This document shows positions 23,553 to 32,884 of a stretch of 64,000 nt of DNA, one piece after another. Every line of letters starts with the position of its first letter. The first letter of the stretch is position 1. This DNA comes from Nonomuraea endophytica (GTDB taxonomy: Bacteria > Actinomycetota > Actinomycetes > Streptosporangiales > Streptosporangiaceae): positions 473,703-537,702 of the forward strand of contig NZ_JACHIN010000008.1 of NCBI RefSeq assembly GCF_014203235.1, read 5' to 3'. A program made the position numbers and the translations under genes. The notes under the pieces were generated by a model. The model saw only the letters and a program-made list of their open reading frames with translations. It was not told where the DNA came from and ran no database searches.

Positions 23553-24776
23553 ATGGTCACTCTCGCCGTCGTCGGCGCGGGTTCGCGCGGATCAGGGTAC
23601 GCCCGCCGCGCCGAGGGCAGGGCCCGCGTGGTGGCCGTCGCCGACCCGCTGGCGGCCCGCCGGGAACGTTTCCCCGAGGCCGCCCACTACGCCGACTGGC
23701 GCGAGCTGGCCGCCCTCCCCCGCCAGGCCGACGCCGTGATCATCGCCACCATGGACGCCGACCACGTCGAGCCGGCCGTCCGTTTCGCCGAGCTCGGCTA
23801 CCACATCCTGCTGGAGAAGCCGATGGCGGTCTCCGAGCAGGACTGCCGCACGATCGTGGCCGCCGCCGAGAAGGCCGGCACCGTCTTCGCCGTCTGCCAC
23901 GTGATGCGCTACACGCCCTACACCCGGGCGCTCAAGAGCCTGCTCGACGCGGGCGCCATTGGCGAGATCGTCAGCGTGCAGCACCTGGAGCCGGTCGGCT
24001 GGTGGCACCAGGCCCACTCCTACGTGCGCGGCAACTGGCGGCGTACCGACGAGTCGACCTTCATGCTGCTCGCCAAGTCCTGCCACGACCTCGACTGGCT
24101 CGTGCACATCATGGGCAGGCAGGTCACCCGGGTCTCCTCCTTCGGCGGGCTCAAGCACTTCCGCCCGGAGAACCGTCCCGAGGGCGCCGCCGACCGCTGC
24201 CTGGACTGCGCGGTCGAGAGCACCTGCCCCTACTCGGCGCCCCGCCTCTACCTGCCGCTCGCCGGGCGGGAGAGCTGGCCGCTGACCGTGATCACCGACG
24301 ACGTCTCCGAGGCGGGGGTACGCGCGGCGCTGCGCACCGGCCCGTACGGCAGATGCGTCTACGCCTGCGACAACGACGTCGTCGACCACCAGGTCGTGAA
24401 CATGGAGTTCGAGGGCGGCGCGAGCGCGGCGTTCACCATGACCGCCTTCACCCCCCAGCAACACCGCCAGACCCGGATCTTCGGCACGCACGGCTCCATC
24501 GAGGGCGACGGCGTGCTGCTGAAGGTGACCGACTTCGTCACCGGCGAGACGTCCGTCGTCGACAGCTCGGCCACCGGCGACGCCACGGCCGGCGGCGGCC
24601 ACGGCGGCGGCGACGAGGGCCTGATGGCGGCGTTCCTGAGCGCGGTCGAGACCGGAGACCGCTCGGCCGTGCTGTCCTCGCCCGGCGAGAGCCTGCACAG
24701 CCACCTGATCGCCTGGGCGGCCGAGAGATCCCGCCTCGACGGCATCACCGTCACCTTGGAAGGAACCCCCCGATAA
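23553..24776 (+). CDS. Gfo/Idh/MocA-family NAD(P)-dependent oxidoreductase
   Basis: A 407-residue sugar dehydrogenase-like protein. The N-terminal Rossmann fold starts TLAVVGAGSRGSGYARRA, followed by the EKPMAVSEQD motif (catalytic Lys region). The C-terminal domain has SCHDLDWLVHIMG. A Cys-rich segment (RCLDCAVESTCPYSAP) plus YGRCVYAC resembles a structural zinc site seen in some GFO/IDH/MocA members. It begins the operon with a strong GGAGG site and ends TAATG over the binding-protein start. It probably oxidises, epimerises or deglycosylates the imported sugar or inositol derivative; the exact substrate is unknown. Confidence 0.87.
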   Translation: MVTLAVVGAGSRGSGYARRAEGRARVVAVADPLAARRERFPEAAHYADWRELAALPRQADAVIIATMDADHVEPAVRFAELGYHILLEKPMAVSEQDCRTIVAAAEKAGTVFAVCHVMRYTPYTRALKSLLDAGAIGEIVSVQHLEPVGWWHQAHSYVRGNWRRTDESTFMLLAKSCHDLDWLVHIMGRQVTRVSSFGGLKHFRPENRPEGAADRCLDCAVESTCPYSAPRLYLPLAGRESWPLTVITDDVSEAGVRAALRTGPYGRCVYACDNDVVDHQVVNMEFEGGASAAFTMTAFTPQQHRQTRIFGTHGSIEGDGVLLKVTDFVTGETSVVDSSATGDATAGGGHGGGDEGLMAAFLSAVETGDRSAVLSSPGESLHSHLIAWAAERSRLDGITVTLEGTPR

Positions 24777-26026
24777 TGCACGGTAAGAAGATCACGGCCG
24801 CCGTGGTCGCGGGACTGCTGGGCCTCGGCCTGGCGGCCTGCGGGCAGGGCGCCGGATCCACCAGCACGCAGAAGCCGGCGGACGGCGGGCGCGGCCCGCT
24901 CACCTTCGCCAGCGGCAAGTTCGAGGCCGAGGCCACGCAGAAGATCGTCGACACCTGGAACGCCGCCCACCCGAACGAGAAGGTCACCTCGGTCCTGCTG
25001 CCGGAGAGCGCCGACGAGCAGCGCCGCAAGCTCATCCAGAACGCCCAGACCAAGTCCGACGCCTTCGACGTCCTGCTCATCGACGCCGTGTGGACCGGCG
25101 AGTTCGCCGCCAACCGCTGGGCCGACGAGCTGACCGGGCCGCGCTTCGACGTCGCCGGCTTCCTGCCCCCGTCCGTCGAGACCGGCAAGTACCGGGGCAA
25201 GCTCTACGCGATGCCGCTGTTCACCGGCACCGGGCTGCTCTACTACCGCGAGGACCTGGTCAAGCAGCCGCCCAAGACCTGGGACGAGATGAAGAAGATC
25301 TGCGCCGAGGTGCTGCCGAAGCAGAAGGGCATGTCCTGCTACGGCGGGCAGTTCGACAAGTACGAGGGCCTGACCGTCAACTTCGCCGAGGCGGTCAACT
25401 CGGCAGGCGGCCAGTTCCCCGAGGTCAGCAGCGAGTCGGCCAAGCAGGCCGCGCGGTTCCTGGCCGACGGCTTCACCTCCGGGATGATCCCCAAGGAGGC
25501 GGTCACGTACAAGGAGGAAGAGGGGCGCGTCGCCTTCCAGGAGGGCAAGCTGCTCTTCTACCGCAACTGGGCCTACATGTACGAGGCCGCCAACAAGACC
25601 GACGGCTCCAGCAAGGTCGCCGGCAAGTTCGACGTGGCGCCGATCCCCGGGCTGAACGGGCCGGGAGCCGGCACGCTCGGCGGCAACAACCTGGCCCTGT
25701 CGGCGTTCTCCAAGCACAAGGAGACGGCCAAGGACTTCATCGCCTTCGTCACCTCGGCCGAGCAGGAGAAGGCGTTCGCGCTCATCAACTCCACGCCCAT
25801 GGCCAGGGCCTCGCTGTATGAGGATCCCGAGCTGATCAAGAAGTATCCGTACCTGCCCGCGCTCAAGGAGGGCATCCTGGCGGCCAAGCCGCGGCCTTCG
25901 GCGGTCAAGTACGGCGACGTCACCGCGGCCATCCAGGAGTCGGCGTACGCGATCGTCTCCGGGACCAAGCCGGTCGACCAGGCGCTCGCCGAGATGCAGT
26001 CCGCGCTGGGCCCCCTGCTCAAGTGA
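24776..26026 (+). CDS. Extracellular sugar-binding lipoprotein (ABC importer, CUT1 type)
   Basis: A 416-residue solute-binding protein. The signal peptide ends in lipobox GLAAC, and the mature protein is an SBP_bac_1 fold (GPLTFASGKFEAEATQKIVD; GKLYAMPLFTGTGLLYYRED; GKLLFYRNWAYMYEA; GTLGGNNLALSAFSKHKETA). It delivers a carbohydrate, probably an oligosaccharide, to the permeases that follow. The ATG at 24776 overlaps the previous stop by one base, after GGAAGGAA. The stop overlaps the permease GTG. Confidence 0.92.
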   Translation: MHGKKITAAVVAGLLGLGLAACGQGAGSTSTQKPADGGRGPLTFASGKFEAEATQKIVDTWNAAHPNEKVTSVLLPESADEQRRKLIQNAQTKSDAFDVLLIDAVWTGEFAANRWADELTGPRFDVAGFLPPSVETGKYRGKLYAMPLFTGTGLLYYREDLVKQPPKTWDEMKKICAEVLPKQKGMSCYGGQFDKYEGLTVNFAEAVNSAGGQFPEVSSESAKQAARFLADGFTSGMIPKEAVTYKEEEGRVAFQEGKLLFYRNWAYMYEAANKTDGSSKVAGKFDVAPIPGLNGPGAGTLGGNNLALSAFSKHKETAKDFIAFVTSAEQEKAFALINSTPMARASLYEDPELIKKYPYLPALKEGILAAKPRPSAVKYGDVTAAIQESAYAIVSGTKPVDQALAEMQSALGPLLK

Positions 26027-26934
26027 TCCGCACCAGGCAGAATCTCCTCGGCTGGGGGATGGTCTCGCCGACGCTGGTCGTACTGGCGCTGGTGGTCTTC
26101 TATCCCCTGGTCGCGGCGATGCGCGAATCCTTCTACACCAGCGGTCAGACGCTCGACGCCGACGGCTTCGTGGTCGAGGGCGAGCGGTTCGCCGGCGCGG
26201 CCAACTACGCGGGTGTCCTCGGCGAGCGTTTCCTCAACGCGACGTTCAACACCACGCTGTTCACCGTGGTGACGGTGGCGATGGAGGTCGTGCTCGGCGT
26301 CGCGATGGCGCTGGTCATGCACCGCGCCTTCCGCGGGCGCGCGTTCCTGCGGGCCAGCATCCTGGTGCCGTGGGCGGTGCCGACCGCGGTCTCCGGCCTC
26401 ATGTGGAAGTGGATCTTCCAGGCGGACGGCGTCGCCAACGCGATCCTCGGCACCCAGATCCTGTGGACCGCCGACGGCGTCTGGGCCAAGCTGGCCGTGA
26501 TCGTCGCCGACGTGTGGAAGACGTCGCCGTTCGTCGGCCTGCTCGTGCTGGCCGGGCTGCAGATCATCCCCGCCGAGGTGTACGAGGCGGCCCGCGTGGA
26601 CGGCGCCTCGGCCTGGCAGCGCTTCTGGCGGATCACGCTCCCGCTGGTGAAACCGGCGCTGCTGGTGGCGGTGCTGTTCCGGCTCATGGACGCCCTGCGC
26701 GTCTTCGACCTGCCGTACGTGCTCATCGGACCCCGCAAGGCGTCGGTCGAGACGTTGTCCGGGCTGATCTGGGACGAGGCCACCCGCGTCCACTACGGCC
26801 CCGCCTCCGCCTACGGCACCGCCCTGTTCGTCTACATCGCGGTGATCGCGTTCGTGTTCGTGAAGCTGCTGGGCGCCGACCTGCTGAGCGACGTCCGGGC
26901 CCGCAAGAAGGAGTCGCGCGATGCTGCTGCGTAG
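26023..26934 (+). CDS. Sugar ABC transporter permease 1 (MalF type)
   Basis: A 303-residue inner-membrane permease with about six TM helices. The EAA loop that contacts the ATPase is visible as YEAARVDGASAWQRFWRITL. GTG 26023 overlaps the preceding stop (GTGA), and the end overlaps the next permease by 14 bp. There is no ATPase gene in the operon; actinomycetes commonly supply a shared MsiK ATPase for CUT1 importers, which is the likely partner. Confidence 0.92.
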   Translation: MIRTRQNLLGWGMVSPTLVVLALVVFYPLVAAMRESFYTSGQTLDADGFVVEGERFAGAANYAGVLGERFLNATFNTTLFTVVTVAMEVVLGVAMALVMHRAFRGRAFLRASILVPWAVPTAVSGLMWKWIFQADGVANAILGTQILWTADGVWAKLAVIVADVWKTSPFVGLLVLAGLQIIPAEVYEAARVDGASAWQRFWRITLPLVKPALLVAVLFRLMDALRVFDLPYVLIGPRKASVETLSGLIWDEATRVHYGPASAYGTALFVYIAVIAFVFVKLLGADLLSDVRARKKESRDAAA

Positions 26935-27730
26935 AGCGGGCCTGGTCGGCATCGCGTTGTACTGCCTGGTGCCCTTCTCCTGGATGGTGGTCTCCAGCTT
27001 CCGCCGTACCTCCGACATCTACGACAAGTCGCCGGTGCCGATGCCGTGGTCGCTGGAGAACTACGCCGCCGTCTTCGCCGACGGCATGGGCTTCGGGCGC
27101 GCGCTGGGCAACAGCCTGCTGGTCGCCTCCGTCACGACCCTGGTGACGCTGCTGGTGGGCACCATGACCGCGTACGCGCTGGCCCGGCTGACCTTCCGCG
27201 GCAAGAACCTCGTCCTCGCCCTGATCATCGCCGTGTCCATGTTCCCCGGGGCGCTGCTGATCGTGCCGCTGCTGAAGCTGTTCACCACGATCGGCTGGAT
27301 CAACACCTACCAGGCGATGATCGTCCCGTCGATGTCGTTCGCGCTGCCGCTGACCGTGTGGAACCTGACCGTCTTCTTCCGCCAGCTCCCCCTGGAGCTG
27401 GAGCAGGCCGCCATGATCGACGGCTGCTCGGCCTTCGCCGCCTTCCGCCGCGTCCTGCTCCCCCTGGCCGCGCCCGGCGTCTTCACCACCGCGATCATCG
27501 CGTTCATCTGCACGTGGAACGAGTTCATCATCGCGGTGACCATGGTCAACGACCAGGCGACGCAGACGGCCACGGTCCGCATCGCGCAGTTCACCGGGGC
27601 GGCCAAGTTCGACACCCCGTTCGGCACGCAGATGGCCGCCGGCGTCCTGGTGACGATCCCGCTGGTGCTGCTGGTCCTGTTCTTCCAGCGCCGGATCGTC
27701 GCGGGACTCACGGCGGGCGCCCTGAAGTAG
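26921..27730 (+). CDS. Sugar ABC transporter permease 2 (MalG type)
   Basis: A 269-residue permease with six TM helices and the EAA motif EQAAMIDGCSAFAAFRRVLL, which follows a MalG-type region (ITMVNDQATQT is the later periplasmic segment). It pairs with the MalF-type permease. The ATG at 26921 lies in the end of the first permease gene, so translation is coupled. It is the last gene of the operon and is followed at 3 bp by the convergent P450 stop, leaving little room for a terminator. Confidence 0.92.
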   Translation: MLLRRAGLVGIALYCLVPFSWMVVSSFRRTSDIYDKSPVPMPWSLENYAAVFADGMGFGRALGNSLLVASVTTLVTLLVGTMTAYALARLTFRGKNLVLALIIAVSMFPGALLIVPLLKLFTTIGWINTYQAMIVPSMSFALPLTVWNLTVFFRQLPLELEQAAMIDGCSAFAAFRRVLLPLAAPGVFTTAIIAFICTWNEFIIAVTMVNDQATQTATVRIAQFTGAAKFDTPFGTQMAAGVLVTIPLVLLVLFFQRRIVAGLTAGALK

Positions 27731-27733
27731 CGC

Positions 27734-28894
27734 TCACCAGGTGACCGGCAACGCCCGCAGCCCGCCGGTCACCGACGAACGATCACACTCGACCTCCTCC
27801 ACCGGTACGGCCAGCCGCAACCCCGGCAGGCGCGCGAGGGCCGTCGTGAGCACCTGGTGCAGCAGCAGCCTGGTCAGGTGGGCGCCCAGGCAGTAGAACT
27901 TGCCGTGCCCGAATCCGAGGTGCGGGTTGGGCACCCGGTCGATCAGGAACGCGCCGGGATCGGGGAACCAGCGCGCGTCCCGGTTGGCGGCCTGCATCGA
28001 GAGGACCACCAGGTCGCCCGCGCGGATCCTGGCCTCGCCCAGGTCGATGCGCGCCAGCGCGTACCGGGGGATCCAGCTTCCGCCCGGCACCGCCACCCGC
28101 ATGATCTCCTCGACCGCGGCGGGAGCCAGGCCGGGGTCGGCGACCAGCCGCCGCAGCTGAGCCTGGTCGGCCAGCAGGTGCAGCAGCCCGTAGCAGATCC
28201 GCGCCGCGACCGTCTCGTACTCCACCAGCCCGACGGGGCCGCACAGGACCTCGGTGGCCGCCTCGGTGCCGAGCCCGGCCAGCCGGGTGATCACGTCCTC
28301 GCCCGCCCTGCCCCGCTCCCGCTCGACCATGCGGCTCATCGCCGCGCGCATGCCGCCCGGCTGCTCAGCCATCCGCCCCGGCTCGCGCAGCCAGTGGGAG
28401 CGCCACCGGTAGAGCTCCCACTCCGCCTCCGGCACGCCCACGAAGCCGAAGACCGCCCGCATGGAATACGGCAACGCCAGCTCCGCGTGCAGGTCGGCGG
28501 CCGAGCCTCCGGCGACGAGCGTCGAAAGGATCTCGTCGAGCACCGCCTGGGCCCGCGCCCGTTCCCCGGCCACCCGGCGCCTGCCGTACGCCGGAACCAG
28601 GAGCGCGCGCAGACGCCGATGGCCGGCCAGCTCCCCGTGAACGTCACCCGGCGGATCGAACAACCGCGCCGGCCACAGACGCGGAGCAGACGCGGGATCG
28701 GGGTGGGAGCGGCCGATGCGCCGGTCGGCGCAGAGGGCGCGCACGTCGGAGTAGCGGGTCACCAGCCAGCCGCAGTCCCCCGCCGCGGTGCGCACGCGGA
28801 CGGGACCCTCCCGAGCGCGAAGGCGCGCGAACTCGGGAGGCTCGGCGAAGGGGGTGGGCGCCGTGAAGGGCATCGGCCCGAACTCCTCTGACAC
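27734..28894 (-). CDS. Cytochrome P450 with a divergent I-helix
   Basis: A 386-residue soluble P450. The heme loop is LGFGHGKFYCLGAHLTR with the thiolate Cys near residue 333, and the ExxR motif is EEIMR. The I-helix, usually AGxxT, reads VEYETVAAR: the acidic-Thr pair remains but the conserved Gly is Glu, which could alter oxygen activation. GTG 28894 follows GGGGGA. It lies 42 bp after the ATP-grasp gene on the same strand, with the NB-ARC/TPR gene upstream of both. The redox partner is not nearby. A tailoring role in a small product pathway is inferred. Confidence 0.88.
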   Translation of the reverse strand: MSEEFGPMPFTAPTPFAEPPEFARLRAREGPVRVRTAAGDCGWLVTRYSDVRALCADRRIGRSHPDPASAPRLWPARLFDPPGDVHGELAGHRRLRALLVPAYGRRRVAGERARAQAVLDEILSTLVAGGSAADLHAELALPYSMRAVFGFVGVPEAEWELYRWRSHWLREPGRMAEQPGGMRAAMSRMVERERGRAGEDVITRLAGLGTEAATEVLCGPVGLVEYETVAARICYGLLHLLADQAQLRRLVADPGLAPAAVEEIMRVAVPGGSWIPRYALARIDLGEARIRAGDLVVLSMQAANRDARWFPDPGAFLIDRVPNPHLGFGHGKFYCLGAHLTRLLLHQVLTTALARLPGLRLAVPVEEVECDRSSVTGGLRALPVTW

Positions 28895-28936
28895 GGCGCG
28901 GTCCCCCTGGCTGGAAGATTCCTCTTGCGGTGCCGC

Positions 28937-29845
28937 TCAGCCCGTACGGCCGCTCCCGGCCGGCCGGAGCGCCTCGGCCATGTCCACGATCGCCTCGACG
29001 AACGCGGGAATCGAGTCCTTGTGGAAGCGCAGGTACAGGCCGGGCTCGACCAGTTCGAGCTCGGTCAGGATGGGGTTTCCCGCCGGGTCGTCGGCCATGT
29101 CGACCCGGGCGTAAAGGAGCCTGTCGACGTCGGGCACGGTGCTCAGCACCCGTTCGGCGAGGTCGCGTTCCGCGGCGGTCGGCTGCCAGGGCTCGGTGCC
29201 GGGGTGCGCGTCCCTGGGCTGGTCGTAGCGCAGGCCGGGGGCGAGAACGGCCCGCTTGCGGATGGCGTGCAGGAAGCGGTTGCGGACGAAGACCAGCGCG
29301 CGCTCCCCGCTCACGTCGATGCGCGAGAGGTACGGCTGGACCATCGCGGTGACCCCGTCGGCATGGATGCGTTCGACGTGGGCGGCGGCCTGGTCGCGAT
29401 CGGCCGGGGTGTAGCGGGCGGCGAAGCGCGCCCCCGCCCCCACGGCCGGCTTGACGACGAAGTCGTGCCCGGCGGGCAGGTCGACGGCCGAGCCGGGCAC
29501 CAGGTAGCTGGTCGGCACCACGGGCACCTTCTGATCGCGGAGTTCGAGCAGGTACTCCTTGCGCGCGTTCCAGTGGATGATCTCCGGAGGGTTGGCCACC
29601 CGGGTGCGCTCCGCGCAGCGGTCGACCCACGCCAGGAACTCGGCCGAGCGCCAGGAGTAGTCCCACGGGGAGCGGACGACGGCGAGGTCGAAACAGGCCC
29701 AGTCGATTTCGGGATCGTCCCAATGGGTGATTTCCGCTTCGGCTTCGACCTCGTCGAAGGCCGCGTGCAGCAGCGGCATATCCAAATCCGGATTGACTTC
29801 TGGTCGCGGTCTGGCGGTCACCAAGGCAATGCGCGCATGAGCCAT
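28937..29845 (-). CDS. ATP-grasp ligase (RimK/DcsG-like)
   Basis: A 302-residue ATP-grasp enzyme, likely to join a carboxylate to an amine through an acyl phosphate. The N-terminal part reads WDDPEIDWACFDLAVVRSPW and the central ATP-binding part HDFVVKPAVGAGARFAARY. The C-terminal metal-binding part is LTELELVEPGLYLRFH, where the Glu residues sit. It resembles the family containing the cycloserine enzyme DcsG, but that family is broad. ATG 29845 is chosen because AAGGA lies at good spacing; ATG 29851 is possible. It is likely cotranscribed with the P450. No precursor peptide gene is visible nearby. Confidence 0.82.
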   Translation of the reverse strand: MAHARIALVTARPRPEVNPDLDMPLLHAAFDEVEAEAEITHWDDPEIDWACFDLAVVRSPWDYSWRSAEFLAWVDRCAERTRVANPPEIIHWNARKEYLLELRDQKVPVVPTSYLVPGSAVDLPAGHDFVVKPAVGAGARFAARYTPADRDQAAAHVERIHADGVTAMVQPYLSRIDVSGERALVFVRNRFLHAIRKRAVLAPGLRYDQPRDAHPGTEPWQPTAAERDLAERVLSTVPDVDRLLYARVDMADDPAGNPILTELELVEPGLYLRFHKDSIPAFVEAIVDMAEALRPAGSGRTG

Positions 29846-29926
29846 GTGCATCCGTCCTTTGGAAATCGGCCGCCCTTATAGAACCATGACAGTTGGGCGC
29901 GGGCAACGATTCTCTAGGGCAGATGT

Positions 29927-32635
29927 CTATGAGGAATGGCGGAGGGACTCCTGGATGTTAGTAAGGTTTCGGCTCGCGTGCAGGGAGTCCGGATGATGCG
30001 CGCCCAAAACCTTGATGCTGCGGTCGCGGGTTTCCTTCTGCAGGCGGAAGGCCTCCTCGGAACGGCCCATCGTGTGCAGGGTCTCGGCCAGGCTCGTGGC
30101 CGACTGCAGCGTGTGCGGATGATCTTCGCCGAGGGTGCGTCTGCGGCGGCTCAGCGCCTCGATCTGGAGGGTGTGGGCCCGGCCGTGGTCGCCCAGGGTC
30201 CGCAGGTCGACCGCGAGGTTGTTGGCCGAGCGGAGCGTGTCGGGGTGATCGTCGCCGAGGACGTCCCGGTAGCGGGTGTAGGTCTCTTCGTGCAGGTCGC
30301 AGGCCTCCTCGAAGCGGCCGAGCGCGTGGAGCGCCACGGCCAGGTGGTTGGCGGAGTGAAGGGTGTGCGGGTGCGTCGGGCCGAGCACGCGTGCGTAGCG
30401 CTCGAAGGCGTCCTTCTGTAACGCGTACGCCTCCCGGTCGCGGCCGAGCAGGTGCAGATTGATCGCGGACCCGTGCTTGATCCGCAGGGTCAGGGGGTCG
30501 TCGGCGCCCAGTCCCGCCTCCGCCTCGGCCGCCGCCCGCTCGTAGAGCCGGGCCGCCTGCGCGTACTCGCCCTGTTCGCGCAGCGCCCTGGCCAGGTCGC
30601 GGGCGGCGGCGAGGGTGTGCGCGTGCTGCGGCCCCAGGGTCTTCTGCCATTGCTCGTAGAGCTGGGCCGAGAACCTGGCGCTGGCCTGGGCCTCGCCCCG
30701 CTCGATCAGGTACCAGCCCGCTTCGCAGGCCATCTCCCGCAGGTCGCGGTCGCCGGAGGAGTCAGGGGCGACGGCGAACAGGTGCGGGACCATGCGTGAC
30801 CAGGCGGGCCAGCCGGCGGGGTCCTCCGGGTCGTCGGGCCAGTACTGGGCCAGCAGCGCCCTGGCGTGCTCCAGGACGATCTCCTGCTCGGCCGGCGGCA
30901 GATGGTCGCGGATGATGCTCTGGGTGAGCCGGTGCAGCCGGAGCCCGCCGCGCGCGCTGACCGCCAGGCCGAAGCGGCTCAGCGAGCCGACGCCCCTGCG
31001 CAGGGCGAGCGCGTCGTCCTCGGCCGCCGTCAGGCCGTCCAGCGGGCCCTTCCCGGCCGCGGCCGGGTGTGCGCCGACCAGCCACTCCACGGGGATCGTG
31101 TCAGGGGCGAGGAACGAGCAGATCCGGGCCAGCGCCAGGCCGACCGGTTCGTGCCTGGCCAGCCGTTCGATGGTCAGGCCCACGGCCGCGGCCAGCGAGT
31201 GCGGGTACTCGCCCGCCGCGCCCTCGCTCAGCACCTCCTTCGGCCGTGAGCGCAGCAGCCCCAGGTAGTCGCCCGGGGCGGTCGCGGTCTCGGCGAGGAA
31301 GGTGCCGGCCTGCACCAGCGCGAGCGGGAGGTCGCCGAGCTCGGCGGCCAGCGCCGCCGCCTCCGAACCGCGCAGGTCCGGGCCGTGGCTGCGGATCAGC
31401 TGGACCGACTCGGCCCGCTCCATGACGTTCACCGGGACGGTGACGGCCAGGTGTTCCCAGCCGCCGACCCGGGAGGTGATCACCACGTGGCCGGGGCCGC
31501 CGGGCAGCCACCGGCGTACCAGCCCGGGATCCTCGGCGTTGTCGATCAGCAGCAGCCAGCCTGAGTGCTGGCGCAGATGCGCCTTGAGCAGGGCCACCGC
31601 GCTGCCCGAGTCGACGTCGGGGATGGCCAGCCGTAACTGGACGGCGAGCTCCGCCAGCTGCTTGCCGATCAGCATCGGGTCCTCGGCGTCGATCCACCAC
31701 ACGACGGAGTAGTCGGCGGCGAACTGGTGCGCGTACTCGATGGCGATCTGTGTCTTGCCCACGCCGCCCCATCCGCGCAGCACCTGGACCTTGGCCAGGC
31801 CGCCGGTGCGGAAGCGGCGGCCCAGTTCGGCGATGACCTCTTGCCTGCCGGTGAACTCGGGGTTGCGCGGCTCGACGTTCCAGACGGTGGGCAGCACGCC
31901 GGTCGCGGGCGGAGCACCGGTGGCGTAGCGGGCCAGCGCCACCTCCACGGTGGCGGTCAGCGGGTCGGCGTCGCCGAGCGTCTCCCTGCAGTCGGCCAGC
32001 AGCTCTCCCAGCAGCGACGGGGCGGAGGGTACGCCGCGCTGGGCCAGGATCATCGCCCGCTCGTGGCGCAGGCTCAGGCACGCGGGCGACTTGTCGCAGG
32101 CGGCGCCCCGGCACAGCTCGACGACTCCGGTGGAGATCTGCTCGGCCAGCTCGTGCTGTCCGGATTCGGCGAGGACGGTCACCGCCTGATGCAAGATCGG
32201 GACAATCTCCTCCAGTCGCGTGCCGTGCTCGGACAGCCGGCGGCGCTCCCGGACGAGTTCCTCGCCCAGGCGGTCGGCCAGCTCCCTGGCCTCCCTCAGC
32301 GGCGGCTCCGCGTCGGCCGTGCGGGCGCCGTCCGCGACGGCGCCGGCGTTGTACTCGGCGGCCAGGCGATTCCACACCTGTAGCCAGATCACCTGCTCGG
32401 CGGCCGGAACCTCACAGACGTTGAGAAAGGTAATCAGAAAGGCCTTCGTTGGGAACTTACGCCCGTTGAGAACTTCGCCCAGCGTTGTGCGGGGCAGCGA
32501 GCCTCCGGCGGAGACCGCGCGTTTCTCCAGATCGCGATAGGCCGGCCTATCCGCGCGCGCACGAAGTATCCGCAAAAGTCGCGCCAAGTCTTCCTTTGTC
32601 GCGACAGAGGCAAGGTCAGCCGACTCTTCTCCCAT
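29927..32635 (-). CDS. XRE-like/NB-ARC/TPR (STAND-class) protein
   Basis: A 902-residue multidomain protein. Residues ~10-95 look like a helix-turn-helix-containing N-terminal domain common in actinobacteria (LPRTTLGEVLNGRKFPTKAF). An NB-ARC/STAND ATPase follows with Walker A GWGGVGKTQ (~288-296), Walker B WLLLIDNAED and GxP-like GDLPLALVQAG. From ~640 there are several 42-residue kinesin-light-chain-like TPRs (HPHTLHSANHLAVALHALGR, HPDTLRSANNLAVDLRTLGD). STAND proteins switch on when a ligand is sensed, as regulators or in antiphage defence. Its gene precedes ATP-grasp and P450 on the same strand and is divergent from the membrane methyltransferase. The function is inferred only from architecture. 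Confidence 0.85.
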   Translation of the reverse strand: MGEESADLASVATKEDLARLLRILRARADRPAYRDLEKRAVSAGGSLPRTTLGEVLNGRKFPTKAFLITFLNVCEVPAAEQVIWLQVWNRLAAEYNAGAVADGARTADAEPPLREARELADRLGEELVRERRRLSEHGTRLEEIVPILHQAVTVLAESGQHELAEQISTGVVELCRGAACDKSPACLSLRHERAMILAQRGVPSAPSLLGELLADCRETLGDADPLTATVEVALARYATGAPPATGVLPTVWNVEPRNPEFTGRQEVIAELGRRFRTGGLAKVQVLRGWGGVGKTQIAIEYAHQFAADYSVVWWIDAEDPMLIGKQLAELAVQLRLAIPDVDSGSAVALLKAHLRQHSGWLLLIDNAEDPGLVRRWLPGGPGHVVITSRVGGWEHLAVTVPVNVMERAESVQLIRSHGPDLRGSEAAALAAELGDLPLALVQAGTFLAETATAPGDYLGLLRSRPKEVLSEGAAGEYPHSLAAAVGLTIERLARHEPVGLALARICSFLAPDTIPVEWLVGAHPAAAGKGPLDGLTAAEDDALALRRGVGSLSRFGLAVSARGGLRLHRLTQSIIRDHLPPAEQEIVLEHARALLAQYWPDDPEDPAGWPAWSRMVPHLFAVAPDSSGDRDLREMACEAGWYLIERGEAQASARFSAQLYEQWQKTLGPQHAHTLAAARDLARALREQGEYAQAARLYERAAAEAEAGLGADDPLTLRIKHGSAINLHLLGRDREAYALQKDAFERYARVLGPTHPHTLHSANHLAVALHALGRFEEACDLHEETYTRYRDVLGDDHPDTLRSANNLAVDLRTLGDHGRAHTLQIEALSRRRRTLGEDHPHTLQSATSLAETLHTMGRSEEAFRLQKETRDRSIKVLGAHHPDSLHASRNLTNIQESLRHSS

Positions 32636-32650
32636 AACGCCTCATTGAGC

Positions 32651-32696
32651 TGTCCGCGATTGTCCAAGCTTGTCCGCAACAGTACGCGAATTGTCC
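32651..32696. promoter_or_regulatory. Helically phased TGTCC direct repeats in a divergent promoter
   Basis: TGTCC occurs at 32651, 32661 and 32671, exactly 10 bp apart, and again at 32692, 21 bp later, so all copies face one side of the helix. The group starts 16 bp upstream of the NB-ARC gene, in the 249-bp divergent region (32636-32884) that otherwise holds no gene. It resembles an array for a multimeric DNA-binding protein, possibly the XRE-like protein itself. Confidence 0.5.
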
Positions 32697-32884
32697 GCTC
32701 GTTAGCAGCTATTGCGCATTTATGTGACCGCTATCGCGCGGAAAGGGCTGACCTATTTTCCGGGGTCGCGTCCCCGCGTGTCCTGTCCCATCCGCGAGTG
32801 GCGCGGATCCAGCACGATCTTGTCCACCGCTCTGGCGGGACAGTCGCGCGCGAGCGTTCATGGACGCAGGTAAGGAGGTTCCGG

